Positions 38,111 to 51,000 of a stretch of 64,000 bases of DNA are shown one piece after another. Every line of letters begins with the position of its first letter. The stretch's first letter is position 1. A program made the position numbers and the translations under genes. Source of the stretch: Lagopus muta (lineage: Eukaryota > Chordata > Aves > Galliformes > Phasianidae); assembly GCF_023343835.1 (NCBI RefSeq), contig NC_064433.1, forward strand, positions 52,418,871 to 52,482,870. Reading direction: 5' to 3'. Under the pieces are notes generated by a model that was not told the origin of the DNA, searched no databases, and saw only the letters and a program-made list of their open reading frames with translations.

Positions 38111-38984
38111 AGCTTATTTTTCCCTGTGTCATTGTCACCACCAGAGGCGTTACTGAAAGTGCATGAAAAAGGAGAAATGTCTACAAATATTACACTACAG
38201 AAAGTTCCGTTCCAACTTGGGACAGAAATGTGGCTTGGGGTTGATTTTTTTCTGAATCCATATATACTGGTGCTCTTTTTCTTAATTAAAAAAATCATCC
38301 TGAAACCAAAGAGAAGTAAATCACTGCAGGGCTTTCAACTCATTGTATTACGTAGTGGGAGAAGAGCGACCAGAAAAAGAACAGAAGAACTGAAAAAAAA
38401 GCTTTTAAATAGTTTGATGTCCCTCATTGATAACAGTCCCGGCACTTCTTTCTGCCTATTTGTGGATTCATGAGATAGGGGAAAAAGAGAACAAAAGCCC
38501 TGCTGCCCATCTCTTCTCTCTTCCAATGGGACATGTGCTCCAGCACCAGCCAAGTGCCATACCCAGATGGGCCTTTCCAAACCAAAGCCATGCCTTAGTG
38601 TGATGTTGCCCCTGAAGCCCTAGTTCTGAGACTGTTGTTAACAAAGTGATAAAGCAATTTTTCCTTTGATGACTAAAGAAGATGCTGTATATACCAACTG
38701 TTCCCCTGTATCATCCTATTCTTGCCTACTGGCCAAAATACCATTTTTGGTCTGGTATTACTTCTTAACTGACAGAATAACTGATTACCTGTACCTCAGC
38801 ATGCTGCAGACTAAAGAGCATGGAGAAAGGAGGGAATTAGGGAAGCAGGGAAAGGGGACTGCTGGAGCACCAAGCTACAGGCAATGGCTGGCATTGTACA
38901 AACCAAAGTGATCTGCAGAGAAACAGCAACAAGTCTTCACTGCTATACTGATAAGTTCATTTTGTTTCCTGTATAGTGGGTAAA

Positions 38985-39068
38985 AAGGATTGCAATCTGT
39001 ATCCCCATTATAGGGATCTTATAGGTTGCTTCCAACCTTGTGATTCTATGATTCTATGATTCTATGAT
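38985..39068 (+). mobile_element. CR1 3' terminal fragment
   Basis: GGTTGCTTCCAACCTTGTG followed by four ATTCTATG-type repeats: the short 3' end of a plus-strand CR1, in the spacer between the BPI-fold genes. Confidence 0.9.
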
Positions 39069-42064
39069 TAGCATTTAGATTGGAGCAAATGTTTTGTTGC
39101 TCTATAAGAAAATCAAATTAGAACATTCTTTTTAGAAGTTCTTTCTTCTAGTATCTATAATCTATACCTTGAAAGGCATAAAGTTAGAAAGTAGAAACAA
39201 TTTGCAGGGTATGTTAGTATACTATCTGAATATATCTGTAAGCAGATATTTGGCTTTTACTGGGATATTTGTAGAAAAAAATGATGCAACTGTTCTGGAA
39301 GTGTTATTTTTTTCTTTGCTAACTTTTGCTGAAGGTTTTATCTAAACTAGTGATACTCCTTTAGAAGAACCATAAAACGTTAGAGGGCTATGATGAGCAT
39401 AAGCTGCTTAGTTTTTGGACAATTTTAAGTTGTCTGTAGATCTTGGAGATTTACATGGATGGAAACAATTGTGCTTGTCCCTTGCTCTGACAGAACAGCA
39501 GCACTTGTGCAAAACAAGTGTAAGAAGAGGTTTACATACATGACGATGTGATTTTTATTCATTTCCAGTAGACAGAGGTATAAATAATGGAATGGTTATG
39601 CACGTGACTGCCTGTGGTGAATGTTAGATCTGTATATAGCCCAAGTATTTGTTGTCTGACAAATGTTTTTACCCTTTTCTATTTGTGATTGCACAATGAA
39701 GTGACTCAGATTGTCCAGCTAAGTGCTCCATGCCTGAGGGAATACACACAAGCTGATTGATTAAATCACCTCTTTCACAAGCCAGGTAGTACTGGTCAGC
39801 TGAAGGACTGGCAAGCAGAAGAAAGGGAAAATACTGACTGAAAGTACTTGACACTATATATTGACACCACATTGGTATATATACACAATAGTTTAAATAC
39901 TACATAATTTATTATTTTCTGTATTTTGACCAATTTCAGAACAGATGGGCCTAGACAGTTGTTTTCCACCTGTTCTTCCTAGTAGCTACACATTTCTTTC
40001 TTTCTTTCACAGTACACATTTGGTTATGAATGTTAGTCCTGTGGAACTACTGGAATATATTCTCCACTGGGGTATCTTGTCAGGTCCATCTGAAAAGCCA
40101 GTGCAGAAACAGCATGCCATAAATGCAGTAACCACTGTGAGCTCAGCATCCCAGTGCCTGAGGTCCTCCACCTACAGTTTACGCTGCCCTCTGCTTTGTC
40201 CCTAAATTAAATTAGAGTGATACTTTTAACTCTGTGACACTCAAAATAGCTCAAGACATGGTTATCTGAGAGGCCACTCCCTGTGTGATACTGCTGAAGG
40301 TGGCAGCAATTGGCTGTACTCAAGCTCTCAGCTCCTTCTTTTAAAAGACAGCACTGTGGCTGCAGAGGGTTTTCTTGCAGCGTCCTCAACCCTGTGGTCT
40401 GATACAGCAAGACTCCTCTTTTCAACCTTCAGAGAAGAGGTATGGTAACAAATAATTTGTGACTGTTCTTTTCTGTGGAGTGCTTTTGTTGGGAAGGGAT
40501 AGATGTAGATAAGTCTGGCAAGATTTGGGGATTTTAAATTATGAGAACTGTGCCTGCATAGAAAGCACGTTCCTTCCAGCATTTTGTTTTAGTTGTGCAC
40601 AAGAAAGATATGTTTCATTTGCCTCTCAGTTTCTGACAGCGAAAATTAAAAAGAAATTAAAAAGAAAAGCATTTATTTTGGCCTTACCAAAAGGCAAAGG
40701 TGTTCTGTGGGATTATTTAAAACTTTACAGCAAAATTAAGTCAGTGTAATATCATAATTTTGCAGCTTACTTAAATTGTGATTGTGACTGAAATTCTTCA
40801 GTTTTGAGATATAATATTACCTCTAATGAGTGATGAAATAGATAGTGAAAGATAGAGCAACGTCTAACAATTTTTCATGTGTTAGGAGAGAGTGCAGCCT
40901 TCTTCTAACAGATGGTTTCATCCCAGCTCTGCCCTGTGGTAACCAAAGGGATTTTTTACATAGAAGTAATGCTAGGAAAGACATGCTAATATTTTGAGCT
41001 GTCCATTAGTGGGCTTCTCCCACTCTCCCTGGAGACTTTGCTGGCAGCAATAGATTCTGGCTATCACACAACATGCAGCTTGGGGTTCATGCAGCATAGT
41101 TCCATCTGAATTTCAACCCCCACAGAAGCCCCAGGAACGGGAGTTTGTTTTACTTGTTCACTGCCCTGCCGTAATTCACTTAACCAGGGGTTAAGTACAT
41201 AACTAGTACAAGTTCAGGTTACCTACCTTAACTTCCTCAGAGGTAGACTTTGAATCCTGTAGTCACAGGAGGATTATAAGCACTCCCCACAGAGCAATTT
41301 GTTTTAAGATAGGTGGGCTATGTCCCTCTTCACTGTAAATATGGCTGTTGCAAACGAGAGACCTAACTTTTGAATGGTTGTAATTAAATAAGACCAATCC
41401 CACCCAAGTGTACTGGGAAAGGCAACAAGTGAATAGTAAATGATTTTTTGTCCTGGGCTGTAAGTCACTGTCCCCAGCTCTAAGTATCTCCTTAACATTT
41501 TCTGAGAGGAGATGATGGAAGAGTAGATAGACTCTATTGCTGATTACTCCAAACAAGGGAAACAAGTGGCAGCCACTAATATGTAAATCATTATTAAAAG
41601 CATTTATTTTGCCATTATTAATTTGGTTATATAGGACTTTCAACACTGATGTCCCTCTCTGTGAATGGAGAAACTAGCTAGAGTGTGCTTTGGACAAAAG
41701 GCTGGAAACCTCAGGTGCACCTAAGTGATGACATACATAGGCACAACAAGAAGCAAAAAGGGGAATACGTGATAAAATACGTGATAAAACATGATAAAAT
41801 ATCCACCTTTAGGGATGTCAAAAATAGCCAGTTTGAGAAGCTTGGTCACGATGCTCAACCTGACTAAAAAAGAAATGGTGAAGTAACTAAAATAATAGAA
41901 AAAGTAGAAATGGTCCATTTGTTTCAACACTTTACTTGTTTCCCACAAGGCACTAAAAAAGTCCTGTGGAAGATAAGAAATATAACTCTATTCCAGGCAA
42001 AAGAGTTGTTTAACAGGAATGAAAAGCACAATTCTACTACCGTTTCAAATATTTCTTTTAACAG
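39069..42064. other. Intergenic 5' flank of copy B
   Basis: About 3 kb of AT-rich DNA with no recognised gene or repeat. A non-coding 5' exon of copy B probably lies somewhere here, since the first coding exon begins at an acceptor (TTTTAACAG/GTCC at 42065). Confidence 0.45.
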
Positions 42065-42085
42065 GTCCTTCAAAAAACAAAGGCG

Positions 42086-45000
42086 ATGGTGAAGATTTGC
42101 TGTTCTCTCCTCCTGTTAAGTTTGCTCAGTGTGCAGCTAAAAGCCAACCCTGGACTCAAAGTGAGAATCACTCAGAATGCCTTGGAGTATGGTAGGTGTG
42201 CTGAAGCTTGTGGTGATACTGCACTGAATCCTGATACGACAGACATCTTCAGTAGTGAGGGCAGTGGGAGGAAGTGAGCTAGTCAAAGGCTATAGAGAAG
42301 AGGAATGATTAAGAGCACAATAATTTATTCACATCCATCCCGTCAGCAAGCAGTGTTTTAAAATCTGCTAACGTGGTAGCACATAAATATAAACCTACTG
42401 TCAGTATCAAAGGCAACTGAACCAGTCTTTCTTTTCCTTCAGCCAAGAAGGTTGGACTAGAGATCCTGAAGAAGAATATGGAGAAGGAGCAATTCCCTGA
42501 TTTGACAGGCTATGAGAGATTTGGGCTTGGTAATGTCAACTACAACATCTCAAGGTAAGTAACAGTCCTAGAAAAATAGTTCTGGTAATATGCTACTGTA
42601 ATATTTAGCTCTGTGCATGGATTATAATGGGAATGTTGATGTGTTTTACGGTAATTGTTGCTTAAAGGAGGGCACGTGTAGCTTACATCCGAAGCCTGAT
42701 GAAGTCAAAGCAAAAATTCTCTTGATTAACCTCTGTTTGGATAAAGTTATCTGGTCTAATTTAGTCAGCTAAGCCCTTGCTATGATCAGTGGAGGAAGAT
42801 TTACGTACCCAGAAGGCAGTTACACCTATGACTTAGACACCTATTCTAGAACGAGTTTAAACATCCTCTTCAGCTGTCACTGTTTCTCCATTGACCACAT
42901 GGGGAGCCCAGAGGAACAGCTTTCCAGCTTCCAGGTGGCTGGAGCAGACCAAAGTGGAAGCTAGATCAGAATTAGCTGCAGACCATGAGTACAGCTGTGA
43001 GAATGGATTTTAAAATGCTGCCCAGTGTAACATAGCTCCTGGCCCTGGTAACTATCCCTACCAATTCGGTCACTGGAGTTAGAGACTCCCAGGAACAGCT
43101 GCTGAATGAAAGGACATTTTCACTTTATTCTGCTTGTTGCAGTTGCCTTGCTAAAACCATCAGGACTTCCACCTGAATAAATTATCCCACTGCACAGTGT
43201 GATTCTGAATGCAAGCACACATACTGTGTAGCAAACAGATATTAAGTCCTTCTAAGGCAGCCAGCCTTATGATGCACAAATCACGCAGAAATATTACATG
43301 TTTTGAAATACTAAAAAAGGCAAAGCTGCAAAATATGTGGGGTCTCCATGTATAAACACACAGGTCAGTTTTTAGATATAACACTTTTAGGTGTTTAGTT
43401 TGCAGTGTTATTAAGTTCATTAGGTGCCCTGTTGGTTGCTCAGCACTTGAAAAATATGCTTTAATGACTTATTTGTGCAAAAAAAAAAAAAAAGTGTAAA
43501 ACTAAATGATACCATAAGAGTGGAGTAGCAGTTATGAGTCCTGCTTGCCTGAAAAAGTGTGAGCAGGACAAATCAAGTAAAATGTGAGGTTGCCTGAAAT
43601 ACTCATTTTTATTTTCATTTTTTTCCCTTATCTTTCCCATGCTGTAGAATAAGAGTCACTGCTGTTGAATTCCCCAACGTTTCCATCTCCCTCATACCCA
43701 GGAGTGGGATAAAACTGGTGATTAGAAACGCTTCTCTCACCATCAATATGAACTGGAATATAAGGACCTGGATGTTGTACGTGTAGCCTCGTGTTCTGGG
43801 ATTTTTCTTGATGAAAAATATAAAAAAACAAGTATTAGTTTGTCCTGTGAGCTCTTCATGGCAGAAGTGGTCTTTAACAGCTCAGAGAAAAAATCCAGTA
43901 ACAGTCTGGTTCTCATTGACAGGAGGGGTAGTAGGTCTACCTACAACATGGCATGAGCTTCAGTGCAGCTCACAAACAAAGGGTAGAGGCCTTCACTGAG
44001 GCTCTGCACAGCTCTTTCTCACAACCAGGCTATGAACAGTTTGATCAGAAATACCACAGCTTCACCACACTGGAGCTGGTCTTGAGCACGGGCTGCCAAA
44101 CCCCTGGGATGGTGGTGGGGAGGAGGGCACTCCAGGCCCTGAAACAGGTTTGCCTTTTAACAGACATAATCCAGTTGCCTTTGCTGTGGGCATGTCTCTT
44201 AACTATACACAAACTGCTTTAGAACAGTGAGTTACCTGTTTTTCCTAATTCAGCACGTTTCAAAACTCCTAGCATGGAAATTTGTGTAGAATACACGATT
44301 GTTTTCACTATGAGCAATACAATGAAAAGTATTCAGACAAACATCTTCATCTTCAGTGAACAGCAAGAATCTGTTTAAGCTTTGGAGAGCCTTTAATGTT
44401 CACTAAAATAGGTTTTTCAGTTGTTTATGTACTTCTACTTTATGCAGCAAAGACGGTGGAAGAAGCACAGTGCACATTTCCAAGGTGTTTGTTACTGCAG
44501 TCTTTTCAACACCCCTGGATAGTATGGGTCGTACTTCAGTGTCACTTAACAGCTGTCATACGACTTCTGGTGATACAGACATCAAGTTGAATGGAAAAAG
44601 TGGGTAAGTGCAAGAGATCTGTGTACATGCTGGGAGAAAATAAATGTCAATGAACGGCACAAAGACAACTTCACAAAATAGGAGAACTAGAATTGCTGTT
44701 AGGTGTCTGTAAAGAACACAGGTGAGAATCAGGGCCCTAATCTAGTGCTCAAGTGGCCAAGTTTAACCTCTGTTCTCATCTTTGTGTACCGTCATTTGAG
44801 TAGAGAATAAATACAGCAACTTCTGTCAAATCAAATATTCCCTTGTGCTTCTTCAACACAGAATTCTTTCCAAGTACAGCTCTAATCTTCAACTCTAGGC
44901 AGAAGCCATATGCTTATACTATGCTTTATGTACTTTAGATCAGAAAGCTATAAAAAAAAAGAACCAGACTGCTGTCTATCGTTCCTCTTGATATAAACCT

Positions 45001-48000
45001 GTGCAATGTGATTTCTTGTATTTCTTATATTTCTCTCACTGTCTGAATATAGCTCTTGTCACCTGGCTTTGGTTTTCTGTTTGGTTGGGGTTTTTTTTAT
45101 ATGCTTTGAGAATTCCTACTGCACAGACTATTTATTTTGTGTTTACACAATAGTGCTAATAGAAACAAATTATTATTCATAAAGATGAGCCCAGTCTAAT
45201 TACTGAGTAAAATTACCTCCTTTTCAGTGGTAGCTCCCTGATAGCTCTTGAATTTCAGAAAGCTCCCACGTGCACTGGTATATCACGCTTAGAGACCACT
45301 GAAGTCATGTTCCACAGAGATGTCTGATTTCCTGTTAATGACTGTAGTACTTGACCCATGAATTGTTTTTTTCTTTTCCTGTAGCTTCCTGCACGATTTC
45401 TTTATCAAATATCTGAAGAAACCCATTCACAGGAACTTGGCCACTAATGTAAGCCTTTCAGATTGTGTATGGTAGAGTTTAAGGAATATCACTTTCAGAT
45501 GTCAGCGCTGGGAACTTGGCAAAGGATGAACTAGAAAAATTATAGTTTGGTTCTGGCCTGATCGGCACACTTATTGCTTTGCCAGACAGAGAAGCTTCCA
45601 AATAAAATGTTGAGTTTGTGGCTGAGATATTAACTGATCCAGAGATAGGTGAGTTTCAACCAGAGCCAGAATGTGCAGTTATTTTCCCATTCCAGTGCAG
45701 AGCAGGACTGTGTGCCTGTGTACAGACATCCTGGTTGTCAGGTAATGTTCACTCTCAGCAGGTAAAACACATACTGTGTGACACACAGATCTCATGATAC
45801 ACCATTGGACAGTATGACTTATTTAAACCTCATGGTTTCAAAGAGATGAGCAGTTGTGACAACATCCTGCCTATCGCCTCTAAGAAGGTAGAGCTTGAGA
45901 TGGGTGTGATTCTGCTCCAAGACAGGGATCTGCTCTGAGACCAATATGAGATCTCCTTCTCACACTTCCTAAACTGTGGATTTGTCACCCCCATCAGGCT
46001 GCCTTTAGCAACTTTCCACTTCATTGCCTAAAGGCAGCTCTGACACAGGCCATGCTTGCATTGCACAGAATAGATAACCATAGAGTCATGGAATCATTTA
46101 GATTGGAAAAGACCACTAGGATCATCTAGTCCAACCAGATAAGATGCAGCGAGGAGATTTATTATTGGAGTTCTCTTTAAAGTGACTGAAGAAAGACATG
46201 TTCCTTTAGAAACAGATTTTAGTGCATTGAATCACCTCCTGGACCTGATAGCTGAAGAAAAACAACCTTAGGTATTTTGACAATTGCTGAAATTGTAACA
46301 TAAGGAGACAGATTTGCTAGCACACAGGTAAGGGGTGTATACAGATCCGTGATAATCATGCTGTAACTTGAGTATGCTTTTATGCAGTCTTGTCCCAACA
46401 TCAGATCTGGGATCCAGCTGATAGCTAAGGACCTCCAATCACTGAATGGTGAGTCACCTGTGATATCTTTTCTTTCTGCCTCTCATCTTCTGTCCAGTGA
46501 AATTCTCTAGTTTCCTTAACAGCAGCTGGATAGCAAAGCCTCCAGGAGCTGTATCAGAACCCACACTCTGTCTACTCCTTTACTTAGAAGACCACAGGTA
46601 AATAAAAGAAATGATACTTGGACAAGAAAAGGACATTTCTGAGAAGCCAAGGACTTGGGAACTATTCTTAAGTTGTACTTTTGATGTTAGGAATGCAACT
46701 TAGAGATCACACAGCATTTACTATCAGTGCTGTGTGGCCTCTGAGGACTCTTACGCTCTTCTGCTTAAAAGAAAAGAAAGAAAAAATATTTTCTTATGTT
46801 AACCATTTTAGATTTGCAGGAAGCAGCCAAATTGTTGAGCAGACACAATCTGCAAAACACAAATGCCTAAATAGACCAGGCAACCACCCTTTTCTGGGGA
46901 AATATTTGCAAATCAGAGGTACTTCAAATACTCTCGTGCTGCTTAACAAGAAAACCCACTACAGCCATGGGCATTTCCTTTTTCATTTGGTTAAACAAAA
47001 TGTACTTTTCCACTCTGAGAAAACATTAGACAAACTAAAAAAAGATGCTTTGAAGAACATACCAGTAAAATGTCAAGCCTTAGGTCAGAAATTATGTTTG
47101 GATATCACAGGTTTTTTTTCCTACCCTTTGGAGCACGTGTCATTTTCCTTCAGGTGCTGACTTAGTTTTAATGCACATAAAATTCATTCTGTTGTTGTAT
47201 AATATTGGGCATTTTGCTTTGTTTGCCACATACACAGTCCCAGTGCGAATTGATGATTTGGCTGAAATTGACTACTCCTTAAACAGCTTGGAAGTATTCC
47301 GACCATACATTGACATGGCCTTAAAGGTAACTGCTGTAGTGTTATTTGCCAGGATTGCAAGAGACAAGAGACAAGAGAAAAATGAGTATCTGATATGCAA
47401 GTCTTGGGTAATGTCACTGATACTGCAAAAGATAATGTGAGTGATTTTAGGATTGTCTGAGCTAACTTTTGTGCATTCTTTCATCTGCACACATTACTTG
47501 CTGATTTTGACCTTTGTCATTTTAAAGACCCATCTTGTAACTGAGACCATTGGCTGGCTCTGGGCAACAGTTTTCAAATCTAAATTTTTGGAAATGGGGA
47601 AAGGAGACAGTAAAGCTTTTCAATAAGGAGGTCATTCAATGCATAAGTCCTTCATTTGGTTTTCTGAGGTGGTAGACTGTCTTCAGTAGGTGATCAGCAT
47701 CTGAAAAGAGAAGTCTCACGTATCATCTGTGAAGGTGTCCAGTCTCTGGAATTTGTCTTCACCACCTGCTTGAAAGCACCAGAGCTCCAGGGTGTAATAC
47801 AAATCCTATGTACTTACTTATACAACAAATGCATAGCTTAAGCAAAGGGAAAAAAAGCCTGCGGTCATTTCAAAGTCATGTTTTGATTCTGACTTTTTGT
47901 ATTAAATCTCTGAATATACATTTCAGGGGATGGTCTACCCAGCTGGAAATTATACTGGCCCTCCCTATGTGGCAACTCCCATTGCTATCCCGGACCAAAG

Positions 48001-51000
48001 TGACTCCATGCTCTACCTTGCCTTCTCCGAGTATTTCTTTCAGACATTCTTATTTTCTTACTACACAGCAGGGGCCTTCAACATCACCATTGCAAAGGAA
48101 GTAAGTAGGACACGGGAATGGGGTCAGAGTGGCTCGGTCATTCAGTGTGGAGCTTTGACCTGCCAATTATCAGTATGCAATAGATTCACTGCTAATTGGG
48201 CTGTGAGGTCCTGAGACAGTAGAGCACAAACGCTAAGGTATTGCAATGCTCATTTTATGTTCTGTACAGATTCCTCAGTCCACAACCAGAGATGCCTGGT
48301 TCCACTGAGTAAAGTACTTAGCCACATAAAAGAAATTTTTTATAGACCTGTGGAATAGTCAAGAGATGGTCACATAACTTACTCTGGGCAATTTAGCTGC
48401 CTTAGTGGCTTTTTCCTGATGGGTCTTTACAGAGTAAAAATGCTACAGAGACCATGGAAGCAAAGCATAAGACAAAACAACTATGATTTGGAGCTAGGCA
48501 AACTTGGATATACAGTCTACAGGAGGTTCACTAAGTCCTCAGACCTAAAGACTGCAACGCAAACTAAGATAGTATAAAGCATTTGCTTTCCCAGGAAGTA
48601 CCTTGACCTGAGTTATTGGGAATAAGCTTTAAGTATACTGAGTCTCTTAAGAATATTTCTGAGAACAAAAGGTATAAAACCAAAGATCCATTGAAATGAC
48701 AGTAATAATGCATTAAAGAAAAGCTGAGAATGGTGGTCAAACCTGGTGAATTGATTTCTTTTATCTTTATTTTTCTCCCCAGGCTTGCAGATATTTAAAT
48801 ATAAGCACTGAGATGTTTGGTAATATCATCCCCAAGGTGAGTGTCATTACTTTCACAAACTGTTAGAAAACTGCCCAGTGTGAGTGTTAGACACCTCAAT
48901 ACTGGCGTGTCCCAAAGGCCTTGTAGGTGCAGTGGGGCTCTTGCTCTGGAAAAATGGACATATGCATGCATGGTAGCAGCAGAGGAGATGGACCTTGTCA
49001 CCTCCCATCCCCACAACTGAATGACTATTATCAAACTTGGCCATAATCTTGTACATCAATCTTTACTCCAGTCACTGTTTCAACACTTACAGCAGTTCCC
49101 ACATCAAACTAGTCCTAGATAGGGAAAAGCTCCCAGTCTAAATTCTGATCTGGGAGAACTCTGCCAGAGCTTCCAGTCAGAAATAACTTATTTCTCCTGC
49201 CCATATGTGCATAATTGCCTTTGTTTCACTGCTAGCCTGTGACTGACTAGCAGAAAGCAATACAGTAAAGACCTGGGAAGGGACTGTAGTGCTCACGTGC
49301 AGTAAAGCGAGCTAACAGATGGGCAGGAAACATTACATCCATTGAAAAGAGAAGGCAAATGTACAGGATTTCCATTTACTTTAGGAAGAGGAGAAGAATA
49401 TAACAGAAGAGATATAAGAGATACAAGCATGCATGGCTTCTACCAGCATTCTCAAACAGAATAAGAAATCAAAATGAGCACAGGAGACCCCAGCCCTTGA
49501 ATGCCTAGGATGGATAATTCTGGATTTGTGCTTCTAAGAATCACAGAATCATAGAATCATTAAGATTGGAAAAGACTACTAAGATCACCTGGTCCAACCA
49601 CCCCATGATACCCACTGACCATGTCCTCAGTGCCACATCCACACGGTTCTGAAGCACCTCCAGGGACAGTGACTGCACCACCTCCCTGGGCAGCCTGTGC
49701 CACTGCAGCACCTCTCCTTCTGAGAATAATTTTTTCTTAACAGGCAACTGTAAGAACTTCGTATATTTGTCTGCTTCCTGTATGATACTAGGTTCCCTCC
49801 TTAGAAATCTAAGATTGCTTCAAGAGCAATTGTCATGTGGTCTTCTTAATAAAATGCCATGAGCATTTACACTAATATTCCACCTCTCTAAGTAATGAGC
49901 TTGTGAACCTCTGCGCTCTTTAGGCAATGGAGAGTCTGAGGCTCCTCACAGGACAGTCCACAGCAGGTATCTGTCTTATGAGATGGATTAATCTCAAAGT
50001 GAATGACCCTTGAGCTCCTTTATTATTACTTAAATGTCATATTTTGTTCCATTCCTTTCCTGTGTTCACAGACTAATATTTAATTTAATTTCTCTAAAAG
50101 TGATACAGAGGAAATAATATTTCTAGAGTGGAAAGAACTTACCATTGCATTCCTGATTCAGCCAAGATTGGTGATTTATCACCACTGAAAATTTCTATTT
50201 CCAGCTTGTATTAAAGAATTTTATGTTAGCAGCTGTTCTTAACCTCATCTTAAACAACCAATAGCTCTGAGAAAATGTATATTCCAACCTGTTCTACAAG
50301 AAGAGCATTTCTCTGACTTTTTTGATTTTGCCTTGGAATCATGCAGATAGCCAAATACTCAACTATACCGTATCCAGTTATGATGAAGCTAATGGCCACT
50401 GAAATACCTCTCATCAGCTTGCAGCAGGATTCTTTTACTCTAGCGATTCAGGAATCCATGGAGGTGTTTGCTGTCCTGCCAGACTCAACCACTCAGTCAT
50501 TGTTCACAGTGAATGTAGTAAGTACAATAAACAAGGTAACATTTAACTCAGGGCTAAATATACTTGTTCTTTCCTGCTGTTAGAATTCTCTACAACAAAG
50601 TACCATATTTTTAGTATTTAAACATTCAAGTTCCCTTTAGTCACTGATGATGCTGTGTGGCCCCACTTAACCTACTGGAAGGGGAAGAAATTTTTCTATG
50701 GGGAAGAAGTTTTTCCTGTAGATAAATGAGAATCCAAATAAATTGACACTGATTAACCAAAGATTTGTTCTCTGGAATAATTTTTGTAAGCATGGGTCAT
50801 GTCCCATGACATCTTGTTCTTCTAACTGAAAATGGGTCTTGATTAGTGAAATCTCATTATCCACATTTCACCTGGCCATGGAAGAACCCCACATACACAA
50901 AACAGCTCCTATACACAGCCAGGAAGACGGTGCTTCTGCATTTGTGAGTAATTCTGAGCAAGGGTTCTGTTTTCTGTGTCTGTAAACCCATGGTTTCTTT

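Noticed and set aside
37771-38298. A 175-codon minus-strand open frame between the BPI-fold genes
   Set aside because: The part with recognisable blocks (RITALDF, SWQIFKDNLLRAQE) is CR1 ORF2 linker. The N-terminal end has no independent support.
46681-47160. A 159-codon plus-strand open frame before copy B exon 7
   Set aside because: It lies in intron 6 of copy B, has no BPI-family similarity, and is out of register with the proven exons.
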